Assembly: GCA_002307185.1 (NCBI GenBank)
Contig: DBTT01000004.1
Location: 135,231-161,661, forward strand
Length of the DNA: 26,431 nt
Reading direction: 5' to 3'
Origin: Bacteroidales bacterium UBA1309
GTDB lineage: Bacteria; Bacteroidota; Bacteroidia; Bacteroidales; Dysgonomonadaceae
Numbering within the stretch: position 1 is the stretch's first letter; every line of letters begins with the position of its first letter. Below the pieces are notes generated by a model. The model made no database searches. It had not been told where the DNA came from and was given only the letters and a program-made list of their open reading frames with translations. Shown one piece after another: positions 7,883 to 16,164 of this stretch. Position numbers and translations under genes: made by a program.

Positions 7883-10042
7883 ATGAAACTTATAGGAACA
7901 ACAATATTTGGCTTGATGTTTTCGATCGCAGTGCTAGCTCAAACGGTTAAAATTAAAGGAAAAATCACCAATGAAAAAGGAGAACCCCTTGCTTCCGCTA
8001 CGATTTATATAGAGGGAAGCATTGATGGGGCTAGCAGTGAAGAAGACGGGACATTTTCGTTTGAAACAACGGCAACAGGGCAAGCGAAGTTGGTCGTGAC
8101 AGCCATCGGCTATAAAAAACTCGTACTAGAAAAGCCGCTTAAAGAGTTGCAAGATTTAACTCTCAAGATGGCGGTGGATCTAAACACACTGAAGGAAGTG
8201 GAAATCACCGCCGGGAGCTTTCAGGTGAAAGGATCAGGAAATATGGAGTCGAAAAATGCGGTGGACTTGGTCACGGTGGCTGGTTCGGAAGGCGATATGT
8301 ATAAGTCGCTGAGCGTGTTGCCCGGTACGCAGTCTTCGGGCGTGGACGGGCAATTGCAGGTGCGTGGCGGGCAGAGTGCGGAGTCCCAAACTTTTATTGA
8401 CGACATGCACGTGTTGTCTCCTTACACGGCAAGACCAGAAAACACATCGGTGAGAGGACGGTTTTCCCCCTTTATCTTTGACAGGATCACCTTTTCGATG
8501 GGTGGTTTTTCCCCCGAATATTCGCAAAGCTTGTCGAGTGTGCAACCTTTACAAACGAAAGACGAAAGCGGCATTTCCAAAACGGGAATCAGCCTGATGA
8601 CAACAGGTGCGAGTATTGGCGGCACACAGGCCTGGAAAAAGTCCTCCACTTCTTTTGAGGTGGGGCACACAAACATGCTGCCTTATTCTTGGTTGCTATA
8701 TCCTGCCCAGCGTGATGATTGGAAGAAATATTACCGGGAAACTTCGGCGAGCAACCAAACTCGGTTCAAAGTGGGGGAGAATGGTGTGCTGAAATCTTTT
8801 GTCTCTTACCAAAAAACGGTGTTTGAGAAGAATATGACCAATTTCCAAACGGATGAAAAGCGTGCCTTGGACTTTGGCGAGGACAACTTGTATGTAAACA
8901 CCACTTTCCGAAACCGATTTTCGGATGGAACACGTTTCTTTGTCGGAGCGGCTTATTCCTTCAACAAAAGGGAGATCGGGAATGCCTCGGTGGCTGGCGA
9001 CAATTACTTCGGAAAACAAGATGAAATGCACCTCAAGGCGAAAGTAGAGAAACGTTTATCTTATCTCTACAAGCTGGGAGGAGGTGTCGAAAACTATACC
9101 AGATCTTACCATTTGAAATACAAATTGGATGATCTGGTTGACCGCACAATCCGTTATGTTGTGGCGGGTGCTTATTTGACGAACGATTTCAACTTCTCCG
9201 AAAATTTAATCTTCAATGCTTCCGGGCGATTGGAATATAGCGGGAACGACCACAAATGGGCCATATTGCCCCGCTTCGGGTTGAATTACCAATGGCGGGA
9301 TTTCACTTTTTCGGCTGCGGCTGCCCGCTACCAGCAATCAGTCGAAAACGATTACCTGATTTACAACGAAAAGTTGCATTCCGAAAAAGCGACCCAATAC
9401 GTGCTGAGTGCACAAAATTCGATGAGCAAATACACTTTCCTGCGCATGGAAGCCTATTACAAGAAGTATGATAACTTACCGACAGGTGAAAAATACGCCT
9501 ATTCTTCCGATGGTTTTGGCTACAGCCGAGGCATCGACATCTTATTCAAAAGTGGCTTTCAAACAGCTAGAAACCAATCTTTGGAATACATGATCTCTTA
9601 TTCCTTCAACGATTCGAAACGAAAATATTTGGAGTACCAGTCGGAAGTAGTTCCTTCTTTCATAACCAAAAACAATGCTTCTTTAGTGCTGAAATACACC
9701 AATTTGGATATAAAAAGTATCTTCGGGTTCACCAACCAATATGCTTCGGGCAGAACCTACAACAACCCCAACCTCCCGGGAGAAATGAATGGCAAAACAC
9801 CCGTATTCCAAACTCTTGACTTTTGCTGGACATATCTTGCCTGCAAGAAATTGATTGTGTATGCCAGTGTCTCCAATGTGTTGAACCGAAACAACATATA
9901 CGGATACACTTACAAATCGGCCAAGGGATCAGATGGTCAATACGCACGGTCGCCCATTAGGCCAACCAACGGTCAATTTTTCTTCGTTGGATGTTTCATC
10001 ACGTTGAGCGGAAAAACAGCCTACGACGCTTCCCGGTTTTAA
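7883..10042 (+). CDS. TonB-dependent receptor with carboxypeptidase-like N-terminal domain
   Basis: A 719-residue outer-membrane receptor. The signal peptide MKLIGTTIFGLMFSIAVLAQ ends near residue 20. A CarboxypepD_reg-like domain (about 22-105) is seen in VKIKGKITNEKGEPLASATIYIEG and EEDGTFSF. A linker with LKEVEITAGSF resembles a TonB box. The plug runs at about 125-215 (DMYKSLSVLPGTQSSGVDGQLQVRGG), then the barrel to Phe719 (DASRF). Such receptors import a ligand too large for porins, powered by TonB-ExbBD. No SusD partner is present, so it is not a typical glycan pair. It is first in a tight operon with a secreted protein, a membrane protein and a winged-helix regulator. The ligand is unknown. 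Confidence 0.9.
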   Translation: MKLIGTTIFGLMFSIAVLAQTVKIKGKITNEKGEPLASATIYIEGSIDGASSEEDGTFSFETTATGQAKLVVTAIGYKKLVLEKPLKELQDLTLKMAVDLNTLKEVEITAGSFQVKGSGNMESKNAVDLVTVAGSEGDMYKSLSVLPGTQSSGVDGQLQVRGGQSAESQTFIDDMHVLSPYTARPENTSVRGRFSPFIFDRITFSMGGFSPEYSQSLSSVQPLQTKDESGISKTGISLMTTGASIGGTQAWKKSSTSFEVGHTNMLPYSWLLYPAQRDDWKKYYRETSASNQTRFKVGENGVLKSFVSYQKTVFEKNMTNFQTDEKRALDFGEDNLYVNTTFRNRFSDGTRFFVGAAYSFNKREIGNASVAGDNYFGKQDEMHLKAKVEKRLSYLYKLGGGVENYTRSYHLKYKLDDLVDRTIRYVVAGAYLTNDFNFSENLIFNASGRLEYSGNDHKWAILPRFGLNYQWRDFTFSAAAARYQQSVENDYLIYNEKLHSEKATQYVLSAQNSMSKYTFLRMEAYYKKYDNLPTGEKYAYSSDGFGYSRGIDILFKSGFQTARNQSLEYMISYSFNDSKRKYLEYQSEVVPSFITKNNASLVLKYTNLDIKSIFGFTNQYASGRTYNNPNLPGEMNGKTPVFQTLDFCWTYLACKKLIVYASVSNVLNRNNIYGYTYKSAKGSDGQYARSPIRPTNGQFFFVGCFITLSGKTAYDASRF

Positions 10043-10075
10043 TCAGAAATTCAATAATTATAAAATTTTAGCGAT

Positions 10076-10744
10076 ATGAAAGCAATTAAACTTTATCTTA
10101 GTGTGTCTTTCCTGCTTTGTGCAGTGTGTGTAGCGCAAGCGATGTCTTTGGCTCCTGTGTATGACGAGGTGTATAGAAATGCAATGGAAAAACAATTGGC
10201 CGCCGTGGATTCGGCTAGAACTCCTGCACAGTTGGTGGCGGCAGGTAGTGCTTTTGAACGGATTGCCTTGAAATATACGGCTCAATGGCAACCGGCGTAT
10301 TATGTGGCTTACACTTCTGCGGAAGCTGTTCTGCGCAATCCGCAGGATGCAACCAACGAATCCAAACTGGCGAAAGCGGAAGAGTGGCTCGACAAGCTGG
10401 AAAAATTTGCCGATGCCGACAAATCGGAAGTGGCGACCTTGAAAGGGTATTATTACATGGCATTGATTACGACCAACCAAGCAGCATATGGACAAAAATA
10501 TTTTTCGGAAGTGATGACCGACTACAAAACGGCGATTGCTTTGAATTCCGAGAATCCCCGTCCGCGGCTGATGCTGGCTGTGTTCGAGCAAAATTTGCCG
10601 GAATTTCTCCGTTCCAAAAACGATTTTTGCGAGACGATGAAAGCGGTGGGAATTTTGTTCGACAAAGAGCAAAAGTCTATTGACAAACCTTATTGGGGAA
10701 AAGGGTTTTATCAAATGATGTCTCAAAAATGCAATGGTAAATAA
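10076..10744 (+). CDS. Secreted all-helical protein, TPR-like, unknown function
   Basis: A 222-residue protein with a clear signal peptide (MKAIKLYLSVSFLLCAVCVAQA, about 22 residues). The remainder reads as helical hairpins with TPR-like spacing: LVAAGSAFERIALKYTAQWQPAYYVAYTSA, KLAKAEEWLDKLEKFA, KGYYYMALI and DYKTAIALNSENPRPRLMLAVF. It is likely periplasmic, or attached at the inner face of the outer membrane. It starts 33 bases after the receptor stop codon and is clearly in the same operon, so it may assist or be released by that receptor. I cannot assign a function. Confidence 0.8.
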   Translation: MKAIKLYLSVSFLLCAVCVAQAMSLAPVYDEVYRNAMEKQLAAVDSARTPAQLVAAGSAFERIALKYTAQWQPAYYVAYTSAEAVLRNPQDATNESKLAKAEEWLDKLEKFADADKSEVATLKGYYYMALITTNQAAYGQKYFSEVMTDYKTAIALNSENPRPRLMLAVFEQNLPEFLRSKNDFCETMKAVGILFDKEQKSIDKPYWGKGFYQMMSQKCNGK

Positions 10745-10781
10745 TAATCAATTATGATATAAATAGCTAATTTATACGATA

Positions 10782-11402
10782 ATGGAAACAAATTTCAACG
10801 AAAAAGAGAGCTTGCGTGTCATCAACGAGATGATTGCCCAGGCGCAGAACAATTTTCAAAAGGGAGTTGCCGATCCGTCCATATTCAGTGGGTACGTGGT
10901 TGCCTTCACGGCAATCTCTAATTTCTTGCTGCTGAATGTGTTGGAAAATCCGATACTCTCTTTCCACGTTTGGTGGCTTATGATTCCGATGGTATTTGTG
11001 TCGAGGTACATCGGGCGGAAAAATGCGATCAAGGCACAAGTGAGGACTCAGCTCGAACGGCTGATAAGTACCGTATGGACAGCCCATCTATTTGCCTGCA
11101 TCACAATTTTGCTGGTCATTTGGTCGGGAAACCGAATCTTCAACACATCCTACCTTAGCGTGCTCATCACTCCTACCATTCTGATTTTTACCGGAATGGC
11201 TCAATTTATATCTGCCAAAGCCATTCGTTTTAAGGCTTATTACTACGGCTCTTTTGCCTATTGGCTCGGAGCCTTGGGCTGCATGGCAGTTTGTTCGGTC
11301 AATATGTGGCATTACCAGTTTTTGATTCTTGCCGCTTGCAGCATTCTTGGCTTGGCGGTTCCAGGCCATATCCTGAATAAAAAGGCGAAAGAACATGTTT
11401 AA
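10782..11402 (+). CDS. Six-span integral membrane protein, unknown function
   Basis: A 206-residue protein with an N-terminal hydrophilic helix (ESLRVINEMIAQAQNNFQKG). About six hydrophobic spans follow, near residues 37-55, 61-78, 92-115, 123-145, 153-172 and 178-199, then a short basic tail (NKKAKEHV). I recognise no catalytic motif. Its last 8 bases overlap the start of the winged-helix regulator gene, implying translational coupling. Pairing of a small membrane protein with a winged-helix protein of this type recurs in bacteria, so it may sense or hold the regulator, but that is inference. Confidence 0.78.
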   Translation: METNFNEKESLRVINEMIAQAQNNFQKGVADPSIFSGYVVAFTAISNFLLLNVLENPILSFHVWWLMIPMVFVSRYIGRKNAIKAQVRTQLERLISTVWTAHLFACITILLVIWSGNRIFNTSYLSVLITPTILIFTGMAQFISAKAIRFKAYYYGSFAYWLGALGCMAVCSVNMWHYQFLILAACSILGLAVPGHILNKKAKEHV

Positions 11403-11679
11403 AGAATTAGATCCCTTGTTGCATTCTCAGCTTCGGCTGGCTGTGGTCTCGCTGCTTTTGTCGGTGGAAGAGGCCGATTTTGTTTTCATTCGAGAAAAGA
11501 CAGGTTCCACGGCCGGAAACCTAAGTGTGCAGCTAGATAAGCTCAACGAAGCCGGCTACATAGAGGTTCGCAAATTTATTGACGGTAAGAAACCCAGGAC
11601 AGTTTGTAAGATTACCAAAGCAGGAATTGCTGCATTTGATGCCTATGTGAAGGTGTTGCAGGAGTATATTAAGAGGTAG
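11395..11679 (+). CDS. Winged-helix transcriptional regulator (HTH_34-like)
   Basis: A 94-residue stand-alone winged-helix DNA-binding protein. The pattern LDPLLHSQLRLAVVSLLLSVEEADFVFIREKTGSTAGNLSVQLDKLNEAGYIEVRK places a recognition helix at about 38-52 (TAGNLSVQLDKLNEAG). A wing follows (FIDGKKPRTVCKITKAGIAAFDAY). This is the MarR/ArsR-like HTH_34 type. There is no separate ligand domain. It overlaps the membrane protein gene by 8 bases and closes the operon, so autoregulation at the 7793-7824 promoter is a natural guess. Confidence 0.88.
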   Translation: MFKELDPLLHSQLRLAVVSLLLSVEEADFVFIREKTGSTAGNLSVQLDKLNEAGYIEVRKFIDGKKPRTVCKITKAGIAAFDAYVKVLQEYIKR

Positions 11680-11681
11680 TT

Positions 11682-11717
11682 AATCATTCAGGGCTTCATT
11701 TGAAGCCCTGAATGATT
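11682..11717. terminator. Hairpin terminator between convergent genes
   Basis: A perfect 17-bp inverted repeat (arms 11682-11698 and 11701-11717) is nearly a full palindrome, with only 2 unpaired bases between the arms. The core is CAGGGCTTCA/TGAAGCCCTG. A T-rich tract (TTTGTTTTTTTG) starts about 10 bases downstream on the plus strand. It serves the regulator operon and perhaps rnr on the other strand. Confidence 0.75.
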
Positions 11718-11738
11718 TGATGTCATTTGTTTTTTTGT

Positions 11739-13883
11739 TTACACTTGCACGAAATCCAATTGCTTCCTTTCCAAATTTGCTTTCGTCACTTTGATGCTCA
11801 TTTCATCGCCCAAGCGGTATTCGCGGTGTGTTCGGCGACCTCGGAGGCAATAATTTTTTTCGTCAAATTCATAGAAATCATCGTCTAATTCACGGATGGG
11901 AATCATTCCCTCGCACATGTTTTCCTTGATTTCAACGTATATTCCCCATTCGGTGATGCCAGAAATAACCCCATCGAATACCTGCCCGATTTTGTCGGCC
12001 ATGAATTCCACTTGCTTGTATTTGATGGAAGCCCGTTCGGCATTGGCAGCCAATTGCTCCATATTGGAGCTATGTTTGCACAATTCTTCGTATTTTTCCT
12101 TAGTCACACTACGTCCTCCAGCCAAATATCTTTCCAGCAATCGATGTACCATCATGTCGGGGTAACGGCGGATAGGCGAAGTGAAGTGCGTATAGTAATC
12201 GAATGCCAGGCCATAGTGACCCACATTGGATGTTGTATAGACGGCTTTTGCCATCGACCGAATGGCGATGGTCTCGATGAGGTTTTCCTCCGGTTTTTCT
12301 TGAACTTTATCCAGCAATTGATTGATCGATTTAGAGATCGCAGAACCAGAACCTTCCGTTTTGATTTTGTATCCGAAGCGCATGATAAACTCGGATAGGT
12401 TTCTCAACTTTTCAGGATCGGGCAAGTCGTGGATACGATACACAAATGTCTTTGCTTTTTTACTTTTAGGCACTTTGCCAACGAATTCGGCCACGGTCTT
12501 GTTGGCCAATAGCATGAATTCTTCCACCAATTTGTTTGAATCTTTCGCTACTTTGAAGAAAACACCCAACGGCTTGCCGTTCTCGTCTATTTCGAATTTC
12601 ACTTCGTGGCGGTCAAATGCGATGGCACCGCTGGCAAAACGCTGTTTGCGCAATTTTTTAGCTAATTCATCGAGTTTCAGCACCTCTTTTTTGTAATCTC
12701 CTTCCCCAGTTTCGATAATCTCCTGGGCTTCTTCGTAGGTGAATCTCCTGTCCGAGTTGATGATGGTTCGCCCGATGCGGTAGTTTTTCACCTCAGCTTC
12801 CTCGGTCAATTCAAAAATGGCAGAAAAGCACAGTTTTTCCTCGTTTGGACGGAGCGAGCATAGCCCGTTGCTCAATCGCTCGGGCAACATCGGGATGGTT
12901 CTATCGACAAGATATACGGAAGTAGCTCTATTCACGGCTTCTTCCTCGATTATGCCTCCTTCTTTCACATAATGGGTTACATCTGCGATATGGACACCCA
13001 CTTCGTAGTTTCCATTCGGTAATTCTTTGACAGAGAGTGCATCGTCAAAGTCTTTCGCATCCTTCGGGTCAATAGTGAAGGTGGTGGTTTTACGGAAATC
13101 TTCCCGTTTGGATATTTCTTCTTGGCTGATGGTGTCAGGGATCTGTTCGGCCGCTTTGATCACGTTTTCGGGATATTTGTAAGGCAAGCCGAATTCGGCA
13201 AGAATGGCGTGCATCTCGGCTGTGCTTTCGCCCGGCTTGCCCAATACATCAAGCACCTTTCCAACTGGATTTTTCGCCTTTTCGGGCCATTCTTCCACTT
13301 CCACCAGCACTTTGTCTCCCGTTTTACCACCATTTAGCTTTTCTCGGGGAATGAAGATATCGTTAGCCAGAATTTTACTGTCCATCACCAAGAAAGCATA
13401 ATGCTTTTGTACGTCCAATGTCCCCACGAAACGGCTTTGTTTCCGTTCAAGGATTTCAGTCACCGCACCTTCTGCGTCTTTCCCTCTTCGTTGGGCCAGC
13501 ATTTGCAATTTCACCCGGTCGCCATTCATGGCATGGCCGGAGTTGCGTTCAGCTACAAAGATATTTTCGTCTCCTTCATCCGGAATAAAGAAATTCTTTC
13601 CATTGCTTCGGCGTTCGAACCGTCCTTCCACGAATATGCCACGAGTGTTTGATTTGAACTTTCCTCTCGAAACTTCTATCAAAAAGGATTCCTCCTTGAG
13701 TCCTTCGAGCACATTGAGGAGCAGTTGCCTTTCTGAATCTGTTTTCAGTCCTAAATCGGAAGCAATTTGCTTGTAGTTATAAGCAGATTCTGTGTTCTTA
13801 TTGAAAAAATTCACGGCCGATCGCAGAATGTCGTCTTTTCCTTTTCTTTTTTTTGATTTATGTGGAATTTTATCTTTTCCCAT
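11739..13883 (-). CDS. rnr: Ribonuclease R (3'-5' exoribonuclease)
   Basis: A 714-residue RNase II/R family exonuclease that degrades structured RNA from the 3' end. Domains in order: a basic N-terminus and winged helix (about 1-75), cold-shock domains (about 82-210), the RNB catalytic domain (about 265-590) and a C-terminal S1 domain (631-714, GQVFDGVISGITEWGIYVEI). The active-site motif IDPKDAKDFDDA places metal-binding aspartates at 272, 278, 280 and 281. It is about 100 residues shorter than the E. coli enzyme because it stops right after S1, without the basic tail. The N-terminal winged helix favours RNase R over RNase II. The start MGKDKIPHKSKKRKGKD follows a long AT-rich leader. Confidence 0.95.
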   Translation of the reverse strand: MGKDKIPHKSKKRKGKDDILRSAVNFFNKNTESAYNYKQIASDLGLKTDSERQLLLNVLEGLKEESFLIEVSRGKFKSNTRGIFVEGRFERRSNGKNFFIPDEGDENIFVAERNSGHAMNGDRVKLQMLAQRRGKDAEGAVTEILERKQSRFVGTLDVQKHYAFLVMDSKILANDIFIPREKLNGGKTGDKVLVEVEEWPEKAKNPVGKVLDVLGKPGESTAEMHAILAEFGLPYKYPENVIKAAEQIPDTISQEEISKREDFRKTTTFTIDPKDAKDFDDALSVKELPNGNYEVGVHIADVTHYVKEGGIIEEEAVNRATSVYLVDRTIPMLPERLSNGLCSLRPNEEKLCFSAIFELTEEAEVKNYRIGRTIINSDRRFTYEEAQEIIETGEGDYKKEVLKLDELAKKLRKQRFASGAIAFDRHEVKFEIDENGKPLGVFFKVAKDSNKLVEEFMLLANKTVAEFVGKVPKSKKAKTFVYRIHDLPDPEKLRNLSEFIMRFGYKIKTEGSGSAISKSINQLLDKVQEKPEENLIETIAIRSMAKAVYTTSNVGHYGLAFDYYTHFTSPIRRYPDMMVHRLLERYLAGGRSVTKEKYEELCKHSSNMEQLAANAERASIKYKQVEFMADKIGQVFDGVISGITEWGIYVEIKENMCEGMIPIRELDDDFYEFDEKNYCLRGRRTHREYRLGDEMSIKVTKANLERKQLDFVQV

Positions 13884-14197
13884 AGAATAATGAAGTGTTT
13901 AATCTAAGTTTCAAATGATAGTTTGTCGTTTAAATAAATAGATTTATTGATAATATAGAGCAAAGTAAGCAAAATAAAAATGGACTAAGCATAAGTAAGT
14001 TTAAATTTTAGTTACTAATGCGAATTCATCGTCGAAATATAGAGATATTAACTTATGTCAAAGCAATCCTATGTGATCTTGAATCCCAAACAAGGGTAAA
14101 ATCCTTTCAATAGTAATACACAAACTCATATTTTCCGGATTGCTGTGTTTGAAAATGCGCTAGGTGTGATGTCAATGTAAAAAACATAAATTATTTC

Positions 14198-14205
14198 TAG
14201 CTTTG
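14198..14205 (+). promoter_or_regulatory. Possible rightward -7 box
   Basis: TAGCTTTG matches TAnnTTTG, but there is no TTTG at the right distance upstream. It would give a leader of nearly 190 bases for the sigma gene, so the 14343-14373 promoter is preferred. Confidence 0.3.
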
Positions 14206-14212
14206 TTATTCA

Positions 14213-14242
14213 CAAACTTAACGCAAACCAAAAATGCTCAAA
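14213..14242 (-). promoter_or_regulatory. Possible leftward promoter, candidate for rnr
   Basis: On the minus strand TTTG (14239-14242) is followed after 18 bases by TAAGTTTG (14213-14220). The spacer is one base short of the usual range. If used for rnr it gives a leader of roughly 320 bases. Confidence 0.4.
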
Positions 14243-14255
14243 GCACAATGAGCAT
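14234..14255. promoter_or_regulatory. Perfect inverted repeat, operator-like
   Basis: ATGCTCA and TGAGCAT are perfect complements separated by 8 bases, giving a 22-bp dyad. It overlaps the -33 region of the leftward promoter candidate and lies about 90 bases before the sigma promoter. It could bind a dimeric regulator; it has no T-run, so it is not a terminator. Confidence 0.45.
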
Positions 14256-14342
14256 AGAAATTATTTATTATAGAATAATGTCCTTCCTGGAACTAATAAC
14301 ACGTTTTTCCGCCTTCATTATCTCGGATATGGATGTCCATCT

Positions 14343-14373
14343 TTTGTTTTTAAAAACAGAACAATTATATTTG
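14343..14373 (+). promoter_or_regulatory. Promoter of the ECF sigma factor gene
   Basis: TTTG (14343-14346), a 19-base spacer and TATATTTG (14366-14373) fully match the phylum promoter. Transcription would begin around 14379, about 20 bases before the TTG start codon. This indicates basal expression by the housekeeping sigma factor rather than strict self-activation. Confidence 0.75.
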
Positions 14374-14399
14374 CTATCAAGTTAACCATCGGAAATATC

Positions 14400-14972
14400 T
14401 TGGAAACAGAGGGCGACATTTTGTATCGTTTAATAAAAGGTGACACTAAAGCTTTTGAAGTCATCTTTTTGAAATACAATGCTAAAGTTTACAACTTTAT
14501 CAAGTCTATATTGTATGAGAAAGCACAAGTGCAGGATCTGACTCAGAATGTTTTCTTATCAGTTTGGGAAAATCGCAAATCGATTGATCCCACTAAAAAT
14601 TTTCCTGCTTATATCTTCACCATTGCCCAAAACCTCGTATATCGTCAGACAGAAAAATTGTTGCTTGCTCACCGATATGAAGAGCATCTCCAAAAAGATC
14701 TATCTAGAACACATATCTCTATTGAAGAGGAAATTGAGTATCAGTCTTTAGAGAGACTTATTTTAGAATTAATAGAAAAACTACCTCCATCAAGGAAAGA
14801 AATTTTCTTGCTCAGTCGAATGCAAGGTCTTTCAAACAAGGAAATAGCCCATAAGCTCGCAATATCTGAAAAAACCGTTGAAAATCAAATCTCTCGCTCC
14901 ATTCAGTTTCTAAAGAAATGCCTTAAACCATATGCCTCGTTAACCATTTTTTTTACTTTCTTTTTCTTTTAA
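14400..14972 (+). CDS. ECF sigma factor, FecI-like
   Basis: A 190-residue extracytoplasmic-function sigma factor of the type paired with FecR in Bacteroidota. Region 2 lies at about 20-85 (FEVIFLKYNAKVYNFIKSIL, VQDLTQNVFLSVWENR, FPAYIFTIAQNLV). Region 4 with its helix-turn-helix lies at about 120-172 (LIEKLPPSRKEIFLLSRMQGLSNKEIAHKLAISEKTVENQISR). The tail is very hydrophobic (LTIFFTFFFF), common in this group. The start is TTG at 14400: no ATG or GTG lies in frame between the stop at 14271 and this codon, and the promoter ends just upstream. The anti-sigma gene follows after 83 bp. It should direct RNA polymerase to the susC-like gene downstream. Confidence 0.92.
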   Translation: METEGDILYRLIKGDTKAFEVIFLKYNAKVYNFIKSILYEKAQVQDLTQNVFLSVWENRKSIDPTKNFPAYIFTIAQNLVYRQTEKLLLAHRYEEHLQKDLSRTHISIEEEIEYQSLERLILELIEKLPPSRKEIFLLSRMQGLSNKEIAHKLAISEKTVENQISRSIQFLKKCLKPYASLTIFFTFFFF

Positions 14973-15055
14973 TCTCTTTTTTGCAGGTTAAAATATTTTA
15001 AATTCGATAACCCTTGTGGGGGCAAATCCCGTTTTACGTATATATATTATTAGCG

Positions 15056-16051
15056 ATGACAGAAAATGGACACTATAGAATTTTAGAAAAGTTTCTCCAA
15101 AAAGAAGCAACTTCGTCAGAGATCCGTCAACTCTCGGAATGGTTGTGCCGTCCTGAGAGCCAAAAAGAGCTTTCAGACTACTTTGCCCGCAAGTGGGAGA
15201 GTGCGCCGCACACAATAGACTTGGAACTTCAAAGCAACATGCTGGAGGTTTTAAGGGAAAAAATCGCTCCTCGCCCTAAACAACTCCCTCATAGGATGTT
15301 TAAAGTGATGAAGTATGTGGCTGCAATAGTATTGCCTTTCGTAATTGGTGTGGGATCATACTTGCTTGCCGACAAGATTTCATCCTCCCGTGACAAAGAC
15401 ATGGTGGTGTCCGTGGACAATGGCCAGAAGGCCGCACTGCAATTACCTGATGGAACAAAAGTTTGGCTAAACTCGGGAAGCCATATCCGGTACGACAAAT
15501 CTTACAACAAGCAGGATCGGATAGTTTCTTTCGAAGGTGAAGCTTACTTTGAAGTCGCTAAAGATAAAAAGCGCCCTTTTATTGTAAAAGTTGGGGCAGT
15601 TTCGGTAAGAGCGGTCGGGACAGCATTCAATGTGAAAGGATACGATAATGACAACACCATAACGGCGACACTGATGGAGGGGAAGATCGATGTTTTTGAC
15701 AGCAAATCAAGCATTCGGTTGTCACCTAACGAAAAAATCACCTTTGATAAAAATCGCCTGACTTTCGAGAAGGCGCAGATCTATGATGCCAATATTGCGA
15801 GTCAATGGAAAAATAACCGATTAGCTTTTGATTCCGAAACACTCGAAGATATAGGCAAAGCTCTGGAAAGGATGTACAACGTCCAAATGGTTTTTGACAC
15901 TGAGGCCATTAAGCAAATACGTTTCAGTGGAACGATAAAAAATAATAGCTTGGAAAGTGTTTTACAGCTTATATCTCTAACATCACCGATTGATTATAGT
16001 ATACAGAATTCAATTGTTACCTTAAAATTTGATAAGAACAAAAAGGACTGA
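15056..16051 (+). CDS. FecR-family anti-sigma factor
   Basis: A 331-residue single-pass inner-membrane protein that holds its sigma factor until a receptor signal arrives. An N-terminal cytoplasmic sigma-binding region (1-82) is followed by a membrane span at about 87-105 (YVAAIVLPFVIGVGSYLL). The periplasmic FecR domain lies at about 117-215 (DNGQKAALQLPDGTKVWLNSGS, FEGEAYFEVAKDKKRPFIVKVG, VGTAFNVKGYD). The C-terminal DUF4974 domain (about 258-325, LEDIGKALERMYNVQMVFD) is expected to contact the STN domain of the receptor. I chose the ATG at 15056 because the upstream in-frame codons back to 15014 give an implausible hydrophobic extension. It follows the sigma gene and precedes susC. Confidence 0.92.
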   Translation: MTENGHYRILEKFLQKEATSSEIRQLSEWLCRPESQKELSDYFARKWESAPHTIDLELQSNMLEVLREKIAPRPKQLPHRMFKVMKYVAAIVLPFVIGVGSYLLADKISSSRDKDMVVSVDNGQKAALQLPDGTKVWLNSGSHIRYDKSYNKQDRIVSFEGEAYFEVAKDKKRPFIVKVGAVSVRAVGTAFNVKGYDNDNTITATLMEGKIDVFDSKSSIRLSPNEKITFDKNRLTFEKAQIYDANIASQWKNNRLAFDSETLEDIGKALERMYNVQMVFDTEAIKQIRFSGTIKNNSLESVLQLISLTSPIDYSIQNSIVTLKFDKNKKD

Positions 16052-16099
16052 AAGACAGTCGTCACTAGAATTACTTTAACCTTTAAATCTAAAAACATC

Positions 16100-16117
16100 A
16101 TGAAAAAACACTTGTAG
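16100..16117 (+). other. Five-codon open frame in the susC leader
   Basis: ATGAAAAAACACTTGTAG sits in a context typical of Bacteroidota start sites (an A-rich stretch just before it). It stops at once. It could be a leader peptide, the relic of an older susC start, or chance. Confidence 0.25.
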
Positions 16118-16128
16118 CCATTATCCCT

Positions 16129-16164
16129 AAAAAAAAGCGGAACAATGCTGCCACACCGCTCCGC
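16129..16164 (-). terminator. Directional intrinsic terminator on the minus strand
   Basis: Arms 16164-16153 and 16148-16137 pair over 12 positions (GCGGA/UCCGC at the base) with a GGCA loop and a downstream run of eight U residues. Wobble pairs make it minus-strand specific. No minus-strand protein gene to its right needs it, since susC lies on the other strand. Confidence 0.75.

Larger units (their letters stand above)
13884..14342. other. AT-rich divergent intergenic region between rnr and the sigma factor gene
   Basis: About 460 bp without a credible gene. It must carry the rnr promoter and contains promoter-like boxes on both strands at 14198-14242 and an inverted repeat at 14234-14255. 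A 60-codon open frame at 14203-14385 covers these elements and the sigma promoter, and is not believed. No tRNA or known structured RNA was recognised. Confidence 0.6.

Noticed and set aside
10058..10726. 222-codon minus-strand open frame opposite the secreted helical protein
   Set aside because: The plus strand has a signal peptide, TPR-like helices and operon spacing; the minus frame is His/Arg/Phe-rich with no family likeness.
14203..14385. 60-codon frame upstream of the sigma factor gene
   Set aside because: It contains the sigma factor promoter and the inverted repeat, and has no recognisable protein features.
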